Shown here: positions 1 through 5,325 of the stretch, in pieces
How positions within the stretch are numbered: position 1 is the stretch's first letter
How the letters are laid out: each line of letters begins with the position of its first letter
NCBI GenBank assembly: GCA_028290385.1
Contig: JAQGJZ010000422.1
Span: 1 to 6,815 of the forward strand
DNA: 6,815 nt
Direction: 5' to 3'
From: Enterovirga sp.
Lineage (GTDB): Bacteria > Pseudomonadota > Alphaproteobacteria > Rhizobiales > Beijerinckiaceae
Program-made: the position numbers and the translations under genes
Notes under the pieces: model-generated
What the model was told of the DNA's origin: nothing
Seen by the model: only the letters and a program-made list of their open reading frames with translations
Database searches by the model: none

Positions 1-114
1 CGCCTCCGTCACCTGCCCGGCGGTCAGGCCCTCGATAAAGGCCGCGATCTCGGCTTCGCCGAGCGGGCCGCCGTCGCGCTTCCGGCGGATGATCTCCTGC
101 GGCAGGAAGGTCAT
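1..114 (-). CDS. deoA: Thymidine phosphorylase, N-terminal 38 residues (partial)
   Basis: Only the first 38 codons are present; the gene continues past the left edge. The protein begins [20 protein letters not shown] and continues into [18 protein letters not shown]. This matches the N-terminal alpha-helical domain of thymidine/pyrimidine phosphorylases (FLPQEII..KRDG...E.EI..FI.G). The family reversibly phosphorolyses thymidine or deoxyuridine to the free base plus 2-deoxyribose-1-phosphate in the cytosol. The ATG start is supported by an ATGA overlap with the cdd stop codon and by a strong purine-rich Shine-Dalgarno inside the end of cdd. The pairing with cdd fits pyrimidine salvage. The catalytic and phosphate-binding parts lie outside the window, so integrity of the full gene cannot be judged. 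The related uridine/thymidine enzyme Pdp is a less likely alternative. Confidence 0.85.
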   Translation of the reverse strand, partial: MTFLPQEIIRRKRDGGPLGEAEIAAFIEGLTAGQVTEA

Positions 115-551
115 GCACCCTCCCCCGTGCTGGCTAGGTTATCCGGCCCGAAGGCAAGCGGCAGCAGCACCTCTAGCGTGAGGCTGCGCTTGACGCCGCC
201 GCCATCGGCGAGGTGCACCGGCGTGTCTCCGGTGCCGAATTCCCGAATCCGCTGCCGGCAGGCGCCGCAGGGCGTCACGAGCTCCGGCCCGTCGGCCAGC
301 ACGAGAATCGCGGTGATTCGCCGCCCGCCCCCTGCCGCCATCGCGGCGATCGCGCCGGCCTCCGCGCAGGTGCCGACCGGATAGGCCGCGTTCTCGACAT
401 TGCAGCCGGCGAAGACGCGCCCGCTCTCATCGAGGAGCGCCGCACCGACCCGGTAGCCGGAATAGGGAGCATAAGCGTGCCCGCGCACGGCAGCGGCGGC
501 CGTGAACAGCGCGTCGAGGCTGGTGGGCGCAGAACTCACGCCCGAAGGCAT
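111..551 (-). CDS. cdd: Cytidine deaminase
   Basis: Zinc-dependent hydrolytic deamination of cytidine and deoxycytidine to uridine and deoxyuridine, a cytosolic pyrimidine-salvage step. The 146 residues fit the short homotetrameric class (about 130-150 aa). Visible signatures are the nucleoside-binding stretch [12 protein letters not shown] (47-58), the zinc ligand and proton-shuttle motif TCAEAGAI (61-68; Cys62 and Glu64), and PCGACRQ (94-100; Cys95 and Cys98) supplying the other two zinc ligands. CAEAGA replaces the commoner CAERTA, without loss of the catalytic Cys/Glu. The stop overlaps the deoA start by 4 nt (ATGA), and the start lies 10 nt after the upstream CoA-binding gene. No clear Shine-Dalgarno precedes the ATG, so translation probably depends on coupling. 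A GTG at codon 5 is an alternative start that would not touch the conserved core. Confidence 0.95.
   Translation of the reverse strand: MPSGVSSAPTSLDALFTAAAAVRGHAYAPYSGYRVGAALLDESGRVFAGCNVENAAYPVGTCAEAGAIAAMAAGGGRRITAILVLADGPELVTPCGACRQRIREFGTGDTPVHLADGGGVKRSLTLEVLLPLAFGPDNLASTGEGA
118..126 (-). promoter_or_regulatory. Shine-Dalgarno of deoA inside the cdd 3' end
   Basis: On the minus strand GGGGGAGGG lies 3 nt before the deoA ATG, within the last codons of cdd. Its GGAGG core is 4 nt from the start codon. It is the strongest ribosome-binding motif of the minus-strand cluster and, with the ATGA stop/start overlap, fixes the deoA start and suggests translational coupling. Confidence 0.6.
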
Positions 552-561
552 AAAGCGCGGG

Positions 562-987
562 TCAGCCGTAGGCCAGCCGCGAATGATCGACGCTGATGCA
601 GCGGTTCATCACGACCGCCATGCCGGCCTCCTCCGCGCGTTGCGCCGCGGCCTCGTTGGTGACGCCGAGTTGCAGCCAGAGCGCGCGCGCCTTGAGCCGA
701 ATCGCCTCCTCGGCAACGCCGAGCGCCGCGTCGGGCCGGCGAAACACGTCGACGATGTCGACCGGCTCCGCGATCTCCGCCAGCGACGCCAAGATGCGCT
801 TGCCGTGCAGCGTCTGGCCGGCATGGCGCGGGTTCACGGGAATCACCCGGTAGCCGGCATCCTTCAGGTAGCGCGCGATGCCGAAGCTCGGTCGGAACGG
901 ATCGGTGCTGGCGCCCACGATCGCGATCGTGCGGCTGCCCTGGAGGAGGTCCCTGATCTCTGCCGGGGTGGTCAGGCGGGTCCCCAT
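562..987 (-). CDS. CoA-binding Rossmann-fold protein (YccU family)
   Basis: Small 141-residue cytosolic protein of the CoA-binding domain family, the stand-alone version of the CoA-binding domain of succinyl-CoA synthetase alpha subunits. Seen here: IAIVGASTDPFRPSFGIARYL (split as IAIVGAS at 21-27 and RPSFGIARYL at 32-41), GYRVIPVNPRHAGQTLHGKR (45-64), EPVDIVDVFR (74-83), ALWLQLGVTNEAAA (102-115), and the C-terminal VVMNRCISVDH (125-135). The family is widespread, but its physiological role is not established. The chosen ATG puts the Rossmann motif about 20 residues in, as in relatives, and lies 5 nt after the upstream proline-rich frame. A GTG three codons upstream (994-996) would overlap that frame's stop as GTGA and is a real alternative. 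The open frame extends further 5' without family similarity. Proximity to cdd and deoA suggests co-transcription but does not prove a shared pathway. Confidence 0.88.
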   Translation of the reverse strand: MGTRLTTPAEIRDLLQGSRTIAIVGASTDPFRPSFGIARYLKDAGYRVIPVNPRHAGQTLHGKRILASLAEIAEPVDIVDVFRRPDAALGVAEEAIRLKARALWLQLGVTNEAAAQRAEEAGMAVVMNRCISVDHSRLAYG

Positions 988-992
988 GGCCT

Positions 993-1202
993 TCACGCTG
1001 TCGGCTGGGGCCCGATGGGGATGGACGGGCCGGGAATGCTCGGCGGCTCGACGCTGGGGCCGGGCGAGGGCGGCGGCTGCGGAATGCCGATCGGCTCGCG
1101 CGTCGGCGGCGCAGGCACCTCGGGCGGCACAGGCGCCTGGGGATTCGGCGAGGGCGTGGTCGGCTGCGGCTCGGCAGGCGCGTTGGTGCGCGGGTCGCTC
1201 AT
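993..1202 (-). CDS. Small proline-rich protein of unknown function
   Basis: A 69-residue frame starting MSDPRTNAPAEPQPTT. I recognise no domain. Twenty-seven of 69 residues are proline (about 39%), mixed with Ser, Thr, Ala and Glu. There is no lysine or cysteine, no signal peptide and no membrane segment. The C-terminal half is quasi-repetitive (PGPSVEPPS followed by IPGPSIPIGP), and disorder is likely. Support for coding: an open frame with a plausible ATG, G or C at nearly all third positions (about 62 of 69 codons), and a stop only 5 nt before the CoA-binding gene in the same direction. A weak GGA lies 9 nt before the ATG. A GTG at 1248-1250 would add 16 residues but would run through an inverted repeat. 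The opposite strand reads as a glycine-rich frame, the expected shadow of a Pro-rich gene. Non-coding low-complexity DNA remains possible. Confidence 0.5.
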   Translation of the reverse strand: MSDPRTNAPAEPQPTTPSPNPQAPVPPEVPAPPTREPIGIPQPPPSPGPSVEPPSIPGPSIPIGPQPTA

Positions 1203-1225
1203 CGGTTCGGATCCGTTCTTCCCGA

Positions 1226-1242
1226 GGGGACAATGGGTCCCC
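1226..1242. repeat. Perfect 6-bp inverted repeat (hairpin or operator candidate)
   Basis: GGGGAC and GTCCCC flank a 5-nt loop (AATGG). It lies 24 nt upstream of the ATG of the proline-rich frame, in the divergent region shared with tRNA-Val. It could form a 5'-UTR hairpin in the minus-strand transcript or be a protein-binding site. No T-tract follows on either strand, so a terminator is unlikely. Confidence 0.4.
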
Positions 1243-1263
1243 GCCCGCACGGTTCCGGTTCCG

Positions 1264-1292
1264 CTTGCGCCGGCGCGCGAAGGCCCTTATAG
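1264..1292 (+). promoter_or_regulatory. Candidate sigma70-type promoter for tRNA-Val
   Basis: CTTGCG (1264-1269), a 17-nt spacer, and TTATAG (1287-1292) resemble the alphaproteobacterial housekeeping pattern (CTTGAC-N17-CTATAT). Transcription would start near 1299, about 27 nt before the mature tRNA 5' end. TTATAG is among the few AT-rich hexamers in the 123-nt gap. This is a match by eye, with no expression evidence. Confidence 0.45.
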
Positions 1293-1301
1293 AGCCGGCT
1301 C
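1292..1301. repeat. 10-bp perfect palindrome at the tRNA promoter
   Basis: GAGCCGGCTC is its own reverse complement. It starts at the last base of the candidate -10 element and covers the predicted start site. It could be a repressor site or a chance GC-rich palindrome. Confidence 0.3.
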
Positions 1302-1325
1302 CCGGCGAACACTGGTGCCGAAAAA

Positions 1326-1400
<75 letters not shown>

Positions 1401-1424
1401 GTTCGCCACCTTCCGATACGTACG

Positions 1425-1436
1425 GTTAGGCCTAAC
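1425..1436. repeat. 12-bp perfect palindrome in the glpD leader
   Basis: GTTAGGCCTAAC is its own reverse complement. It sits 25 nt after the tRNA CCA end and 76 nt before the chosen glpD start, in a less GC-rich patch that also has TACGTA at 1417-1422. It could be an operator for a dimeric regulator of glpD-glpK. As RNA it would give only a 4-bp stem with a GGCC loop, followed by GCTTTC, so it would be a poor terminator of the tRNA transcript. Confidence 0.4.
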
Positions 1437-1460
1437 GCTTTCGCGAGCTTGGCCTTTCAC

Positions 1461-1489
1461 GTCTGCGGCGCGACGCGGCGTCTGCGCCG
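1461..1489 (+). repeat. Short imperfect direct repeat upstream of glpD
   Basis: GTCTGCGGCG (1461-1470) recurs with one mismatch as GTCTGCGCCG (1480-1489), with starts 19 bp apart. A GACG-CGG-CGTC mini-hairpin (1472-1482) lies between and into the second copy. If glpD really starts at the upstream TTG (1449), this stretch is coding and the repeat has no regulatory meaning. Low significance in such GC-rich sequence. Confidence 0.2.
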
Positions 1490-1511
1490 TGGGATTCTCC
1501 AGGCAACGGAT

Positions 1512-3032
1512 TTGAGCCAGCTTCCTTCAACCGCCGCCGATTTCGACATCGCGATCATCGGAGGCGGGGTGAATGGCTGCGGCATGGCCCGCGATGCGGC
1601 CGGCCGTGGGGCCAGGGTCGTGCTGTTCGAAGCCGCCGACCTCGCGCGCGGAACCTCCTCCGCTTCGACCAAGCTGATCCATGGCGGGCTGCGCTATCTC
1701 GAATATTACGAATTCCGCCTCGTGGCGGAGGCGCTGAAGGAGCGCGACGTCCTGTGGCGCATCGCGCCGCACATCATCTGGCCGCTCCGCTTCGTGCTGC
1801 CTCACCGGCGCGGCATGCGGCCGGCCTGGCTGCTCCGTGCCGGCCTGTTTCTGTACGACACGATCGGCGGCTCCTCGCTGCCGAAGACCCGCACGCTCGA
1901 CCTGCGCGGCGACGAGGCCGGACAGCCGCTCCAGTCCGAGCTCAGGCGGGCGTTCGAATATTCCGATTGCTGGGTCGAGGACGCGCGGCTCGTCGTGCTG
2001 AACGCGCGCGACGCGGCCGAGCGCGGCGCCGCCATTCACACCCGCACGCGGGTGACAGGGGCCGAGCGCGGGCCGGAGGGCTGGCGCATCCGGGCCGAGC
2101 CGACGGAGGGCGGGACGCTCGAGGTCCGGGCGAAAGTGCTGGTCGACGCCTCCGGGGCCTGGATCGGCAGCGTGACCGGCATGGGCGGCGAGACACGTCG
2201 GGTTCGCCTCGTGAAGGGCAGCCACATCGTCGTGCCGCAGCTCTTCACGCATGACCGGCCCTACATCTTCCAGAATGCCGACCGGCGGATCGTCTTCGCG
2301 ATTCCGTACGAGCGCGATTTCACGCTGATCGGCACGACCGACATCGACTACGCCGGCGACCCTGCCGCGGCAGCGGCGAGCCCGGAGGAGGTCGCCTATC
2401 TGTGCGCCTCGGTGAACCGGTACTTTTCGCGCCGGATCGGCCCGGACGATGTCGTCTGGAGCTATGCCGGCGTCCGGTCGCTCTATGATGACGGCGCTTC
2501 CAGCGCCCAGGAGGCCACGCGCGACTACGTGCTGGCGCTGGACGAGAGCGCGGCGCCGCTCCTCTCCGTCTTCGGCGGCAAGATCACGACCTACCGGCGC
2601 CTCGCCGAGGCGGCGCTCGCCAAGCTGCAGCACCACCTGCCAGCGCTCGCCGCCCCGAGCTGGACCGGGGAGGCCGCGCTGCCAGGGGGCGACTTTCCCC
2701 AGGAGGGGTTCGGGGCGCAGGTCGCGAGCTTTCGAGCCCGTCACCCCTTCCTGGATCACGGCCTCGCCCGGCGCCTGGTCCGCGCCTATGGCAGCCGCGC
2801 CGCGCGGGTGGTCGGGGATGCCGGCAGCATGGCCGATCTCGGGCGCGTCTTCGGGGCGAACCTCACTGAGCGTGAGGTCGTCTACCTGATGGACCAGGAA
2901 TGGGCAGCGACCGCCGAGGACATCCTGTGGCGCCGCTCGAAGCTCGGCCTGCGGCTGACGCCGGCCCAGGCGGCGGCGTTGGACGAATTCATGCGGGGTA
3001 GGGTGACACGCCTCCCGACCGCGGCAGAATAG
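1512..3032 (+). CDS. glpD: Aerobic glycerol-3-phosphate dehydrogenase
   Basis: FAD enzyme of the inner-membrane face that oxidises sn-glycerol-3-phosphate to dihydroxyacetone phosphate and passes electrons to quinone. Counting from this start (506 aa; the E. coli enzyme is about 501), the N-terminus shows the dinucleotide-binding [10 protein letters not shown] (13-22). The conserved [17 protein letters not shown] follows (48-64). Further on are [14 protein letters not shown] (148-161), VKGSHIVVP (235-243), IGTTDIDY (273-280), the active-site GVRSLYDD (320-327), and [13 protein letters not shown] (354-366). The C-terminal domain carries [11 protein letters not shown]. The start is uncertain. 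TTG at 1512 has AGG 8 nt upstream and gives the usual family length. An in-frame TTG at 1449 would add 21 residues of Arg-rich, non-conserved sequence. No in-frame ATG lies before the FAD motif. glpK follows after 38 nt, so an operon is likely. Confidence 0.95.
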   Translation: MSQLPSTAADFDIAIIGGGVNGCGMARDAAGRGARVVLFEAADLARGTSSASTKLIHGGLRYLEYYEFRLVAEALKERDVLWRIAPHIIWPLRFVLPHRRGMRPAWLLRAGLFLYDTIGGSSLPKTRTLDLRGDEAGQPLQSELRRAFEYSDCWVEDARLVVLNARDAAERGAAIHTRTRVTGAERGPEGWRIRAEPTEGGTLEVRAKVLVDASGAWIGSVTGMGGETRRVRLVKGSHIVVPQLFTHDRPYIFQNADRRIVFAIPYERDFTLIGTTDIDYAGDPAAAAASPEEVAYLCASVNRYFSRRIGPDDVVWSYAGVRSLYDDGASSAQEATRDYVLALDESAAPLLSVFGGKITTYRRLAEAALAKLQHHLPALAAPSWTGEAALPGGDFPQEGFGAQVASFRARHPFLDHGLARRLVRAYGSRAARVVGDAGSMADLGRVFGANLTEREVVYLMDQEWAATAEDILWRRSKLGLRLTPAQAAALDEFMRGRVTRLPTAAE

Positions 3033-3058
3033 CCGGCAGACACGACACACAGCCGGGT

Positions 3059-3066
3059 AGGGGAGG
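3059..3066 (+). promoter_or_regulatory. Shine-Dalgarno deciding the glpK GTG start
   Basis: AGGGGAGG lies 4 nt before the GTG at 3071. It is a strong ribosome-binding motif in the 38-nt glpD-glpK gap and supports the GTG start, which places the kinase phosphate-binding motif at the expected distance from the N-terminus. A weak CCGGC/GCCGG pairing (3033-3037 with 3052-3056) spans the gap, but the stem is short and the loop long. Confidence 0.6.
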
Positions 3067-3070
3067 TCGC

Positions 3071-4567
3071 GTGCCCTTTGTTCTCGCCATCGACCAGGGG
3101 ACCACCTCGTCGCGCGCCATCCTGTTTCGGCCCGACACGTCCATTGCGGCGCTGGCGCAGCGGGAGTTTCCGCAGCACTTCCCGGCCCCCGGCTGGGTCG
3201 AGCACGAGCCTGACGACCTCTGGACCAGCACGGTCGAGACCTGCCGTGAGGCGATGAGGCGCGGCGGCGTCAACGCGTCCGACATCGCGGCGATCGGCAT
3301 CACGAATCAGCGCGAGACGGCCCTCGTCTGGGACCGCCGCACCGGCGAGACGGTCGGCCGCGCCATCGTGTGGCAGGACCGCCGGACGGCGCCGCTCTGC
3401 GCGCGCCTGAAGGAGGAGGGTCATGAGGCGCTGATCGCGCAGCGGACCGGCCTGCTGGTCGACCCGTATTTCTCGGCCACCAAGGTTGCCTGGATCCTGG
3501 ACCATGTGCCGGGTGCGCGCGCGCGGGCCGAGCGCGGCGAACTCCTGTTCGGCACGGTGGATTCGTTCCTGCTGTGGAAGCTGACCGGCGGGCGGGTGCA
3601 CGGGACCGATGCCACCAATGCCTCGCGCACCATGCTGTACGACATCCGGCGCGGCGCCTGGGACGAGGATCTGCTGCGGCTGCTGCGCATCCCGGCCGCG
3701 ATGCTCCCCGAGGTGCGGGATTGCGCGGCCGAGTTCGGCACGACCGAGCCCGGCATCTTCGGAGCGCCGATCGCGATCCGTGGCATCGCGGGCGATCAGC
3801 AGGCCGCCATGATCGGCCAAGCCTGTTTCTCGCCCGGCATGGTGAAATCGACCTACGGCACGGGCTGCTTCGCCCTGCTCAACACGGGCGAGACCCCGAT
3901 CGCCTCGAAGAACCGGCTTCTCACGACGATCGCCTACCAGCTCGGTGGCCGGCGTCACTACGCGCTCGAAGGCTCGATCTTTGTCGCCGGCGCCGTGGTG
4001 CAATGGCTGCGCGACGGCCTGGGGCTCATCGCCAACGCGGCCGAAAGCAGCCGCAAGGCGCAGGCGGCAGACCCGGCGCAGGAGCTCTACCTCGTGCCGG
4101 CGTTCGTCGGCCTCGGCGCGCCCTATTGGAACCCCGACGTGCGCGGCGCGCTCTTTGGCATCTCGCGCGGCACCGGGCCGAACGAGATCGCCAGGGCCGC
4201 GCTGGAAAGCGTGTGCTTCCAGACCGTCGACCTTCTGGTCGCGATGCGAGCCGACTGGCCGGACGGCGACGGGGCCGGGACGGTGCTGCGGGTCGACGGC
4301 GGCATGACGGCCTCAGACTGGACGATGCAGGGCATCGCGGACCTCATCGGGGCGCCGGTGGACCGGCCGGAGATCCAGGAAACCACAGCGCTTGGCGCGG
4401 CCTATCTCGCGGGCTTGCAGGCCGGCATCTATCCGGAGCCGGAGCGCTTCTCCGATACTTGGCGCCTCGACCGGCGCTTCACGCCGGCGCTCGACCCGGG
4501 CACGCGCGAGCGCAAGATCGCCGGCTGGCGCCGTGCCGTGCAGGCGCTGCTGGCGACGAGTGCCTGA
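3071..4567 (+). CDS. glpK: Glycerol kinase
   Basis: ATP-dependent cytosolic kinase making sn-glycerol-3-phosphate from glycerol, the substrate for the adjacent GlpD. It belongs to the FGGY sugar-kinase family with two actin-like domains. The 498 aa length matches the usual ~500. Seen: the N-terminal phosphate loop [14 protein letters not shown] (6-19), [11 protein letters not shown] (41-51), and [17 protein letters not shown] (77-93), which supplies the glycerol-binding Arg81 and Glu82. Tyr133 and the Asp242-Gln243 pair in GIAGDQQAA (238-246) are the other expected substrate contacts. The adenine/phosphate region includes STYGTGCF (260-267), [17 protein letters not shown] (347-363), and [11 protein letters not shown] (407-417). 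The GTG start has a strong Shine-Dalgarno. No frameshift or missing key residue is seen. Whether the fructose-1,6-bisphosphate regulation of the E. coli enzyme applies cannot be told by eye. Confidence 0.97.
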   Translation: MPFVLAIDQGTTSSRAILFRPDTSIAALAQREFPQHFPAPGWVEHEPDDLWTSTVETCREAMRRGGVNASDIAAIGITNQRETALVWDRRTGETVGRAIVWQDRRTAPLCARLKEEGHEALIAQRTGLLVDPYFSATKVAWILDHVPGARARAERGELLFGTVDSFLLWKLTGGRVHGTDATNASRTMLYDIRRGAWDEDLLRLLRIPAAMLPEVRDCAAEFGTTEPGIFGAPIAIRGIAGDQQAAMIGQACFSPGMVKSTYGTGCFALLNTGETPIASKNRLLTTIAYQLGGRRHYALEGSIFVAGAVVQWLRDGLGLIANAAESSRKAQAADPAQELYLVPAFVGLGAPYWNPDVRGALFGISRGTGPNEIARAALESVCFQTVDLLVAMRADWPDGDGAGTVLRVDGGMTASDWTMQGIADLIGAPVDRPEIQETTALGAAYLAGLQAGIYPEPERFSDTWRLDRRFTPALDPGTRERKIAGWRRAVQALLATSA

Positions 4568-4576
4568 CCTGCTGCC

Positions 4577-5278
4577 CTAGCCGGGGTTTTGCATGGACGC
4601 GCTTTCGCCGAGCCGCGCCAGCCGCTCAGCCATGTGGGCGGGCGGGGGCGCTTCCACGTGGATCGGCGGCTTCTTGGGATAAAGCGGCAGCGTGATGCTT
4701 CGGGCGTGCAGGTGCAGGCGCGGGCCGCCGCGCCCCGAGCCGCTGCCATAGGCGGCATCCCCAAGGATCGGCCAACCCTGCGCAGCGCAATGCACCCGGA
4801 GCTGGTGCGTCCGTCCGGTGACAGGCCGCAGCTCCAGCCAGGTTTGTCCGTCGGCGCGGCCGAGCACCCGCCACGTCGTGAGCGAAGCCTGCCCCGCGGG
4901 ATCCACCTTCATCAGCCAGTTCGCCGGGTCGGGCGAGCGCGGCGCGAGCGGCAGATCGATCTCGCCCTCGTCGGTGTCCGGGCCGCCCTCCACCACCGCC
5001 CAATAGGTCTTCTCGACCTTGCTGCCGGCAAAGAGCTTGCCGAGGCGAATCAGCGCCTGGCGGTGCCGGCCGAGAACGAGGCAGCCGGACGTGTCCTTGT
5101 CGAGCCGATGCGCCACCTCCGGCCGGCGCGGCAGGCCGAAGCGGAGCCCCTCGAGGGAGGCCGTGAGGTTCGGCCCGCCGCCCGGTCCGGGATGAACCGC
5201 GATCCCCGCAGGCTTGTCGATGACGAGCATCAATGCATCGCGGTAGAGGAGCGGAGGCACTATCTGTGTCGAACCCAT
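4577..5278 (-). CDS. RluA-family 23S rRNA/tRNA pseudouridine synthase
   Basis: Isomerises specific uridines in RNA to pseudouridine. The 233-residue protein has the catalytic motif HRLDKDTSGCLVLG (57-70), with Asp60 as the expected nucleophile, and the upstream IDKPAGIAVHPG (20-31). It also has the conserved Tyr of KTYWAVV (90-96), the RNA-binding/core motif GRTHQLRVH (155-163), and ILGDAAYG (171-178). There is no N-terminal S4 RNA-binding domain, unlike RluC and RluD, so it resembles the short RluA type (E. coli RluA is about 219 aa and acts on 23S U746 and tRNA U32). The exact target cannot be fixed from sequence alone, so no symbol is given. It converges on glpK (9 nt between stops) and diverges from ftsY (47 nt). 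The Shine-Dalgarno is weak (GGG 5 nt before the ATG). Confidence 0.92.
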   Translation of the reverse strand: MGSTQIVPPLLYRDALMLVIDKPAGIAVHPGPGGGPNLTASLEGLRFGLPRRPEVAHRLDKDTSGCLVLGRHRQALIRLGKLFAGSKVEKTYWAVVEGGPDTDEGEIDLPLAPRSPDPANWLMKVDPAGQASLTTWRVLGRADGQTWLELRPVTGRTHQLRVHCAAQGWPILGDAAYGSGSGRGGPRLHLHARSITLPLYPKKPPIHVEAPPPAHMAERLARLGESASMQNPG

Positions 5279-5283
5279 TCTGA

Positions 5284-5308
5284 CCCGAGCTATCCCGAGC
5301 CCTCTCGG
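5284..5308. repeat. Direct repeat plus hairpin in the rluA-family/ftsY divergent gap
   Basis: CCCGAGC occurs twice, at 5284-5290 and 5294-5300, separated by TAT. The second copy also supplies the left arm of a perfect 5-bp hairpin: CCGAG (5295-5299), loop CCCT, CTCGG (5304-5308). All of this lies inside the 47-nt gap between the two divergent starts, 17 nt before the ftsY ATG. It may be a shared regulatory site or a leader hairpin. No convincing -35/-10 pair is visible for either gene, so promoters may lie within the coding sequences. Confidence 0.35.
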
Positions 5309-5314
5309 CCCGGC

Positions 5315-5319
5315 AAGGA
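5315..5319 (+). promoter_or_regulatory. Shine-Dalgarno of ftsY
   Basis: AAGGA is 6 nt before the ATG at 5326, an ordinary well-placed ribosome-binding site that supports the long form of FtsY with its N-terminal extension. Confidence 0.55.
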
Positions 5320-5325
5320 CTGTTC

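Noticed and set aside
1527..3050. A 507-codon open frame on the minus strand opposite glpD
   Set aside because: Long antisense frames are expected in very GC-rich genes. Its translation shows no recognisable domain, and the plus strand encodes an unmistakable GlpD.
2882..4003. A 373-codon minus-strand frame across the end of glpD and glpK
   Set aside because: It spans two well-supported plus-strand genes, is Arg/Gly/Ala-rich without domain features, and is a compositional shadow.
4575..4590. Rho-independent terminator after glpK
   Set aside because: The stem is only 3 bp (CCC/GGG) before the T4 run, too weak to call.
3574..4695. A plus-strand 373-codon frame inside glpK in another phase
   Set aside because: It is Arg-rich and out of phase with an intact glycerol kinase that carries all expected substrate residues.
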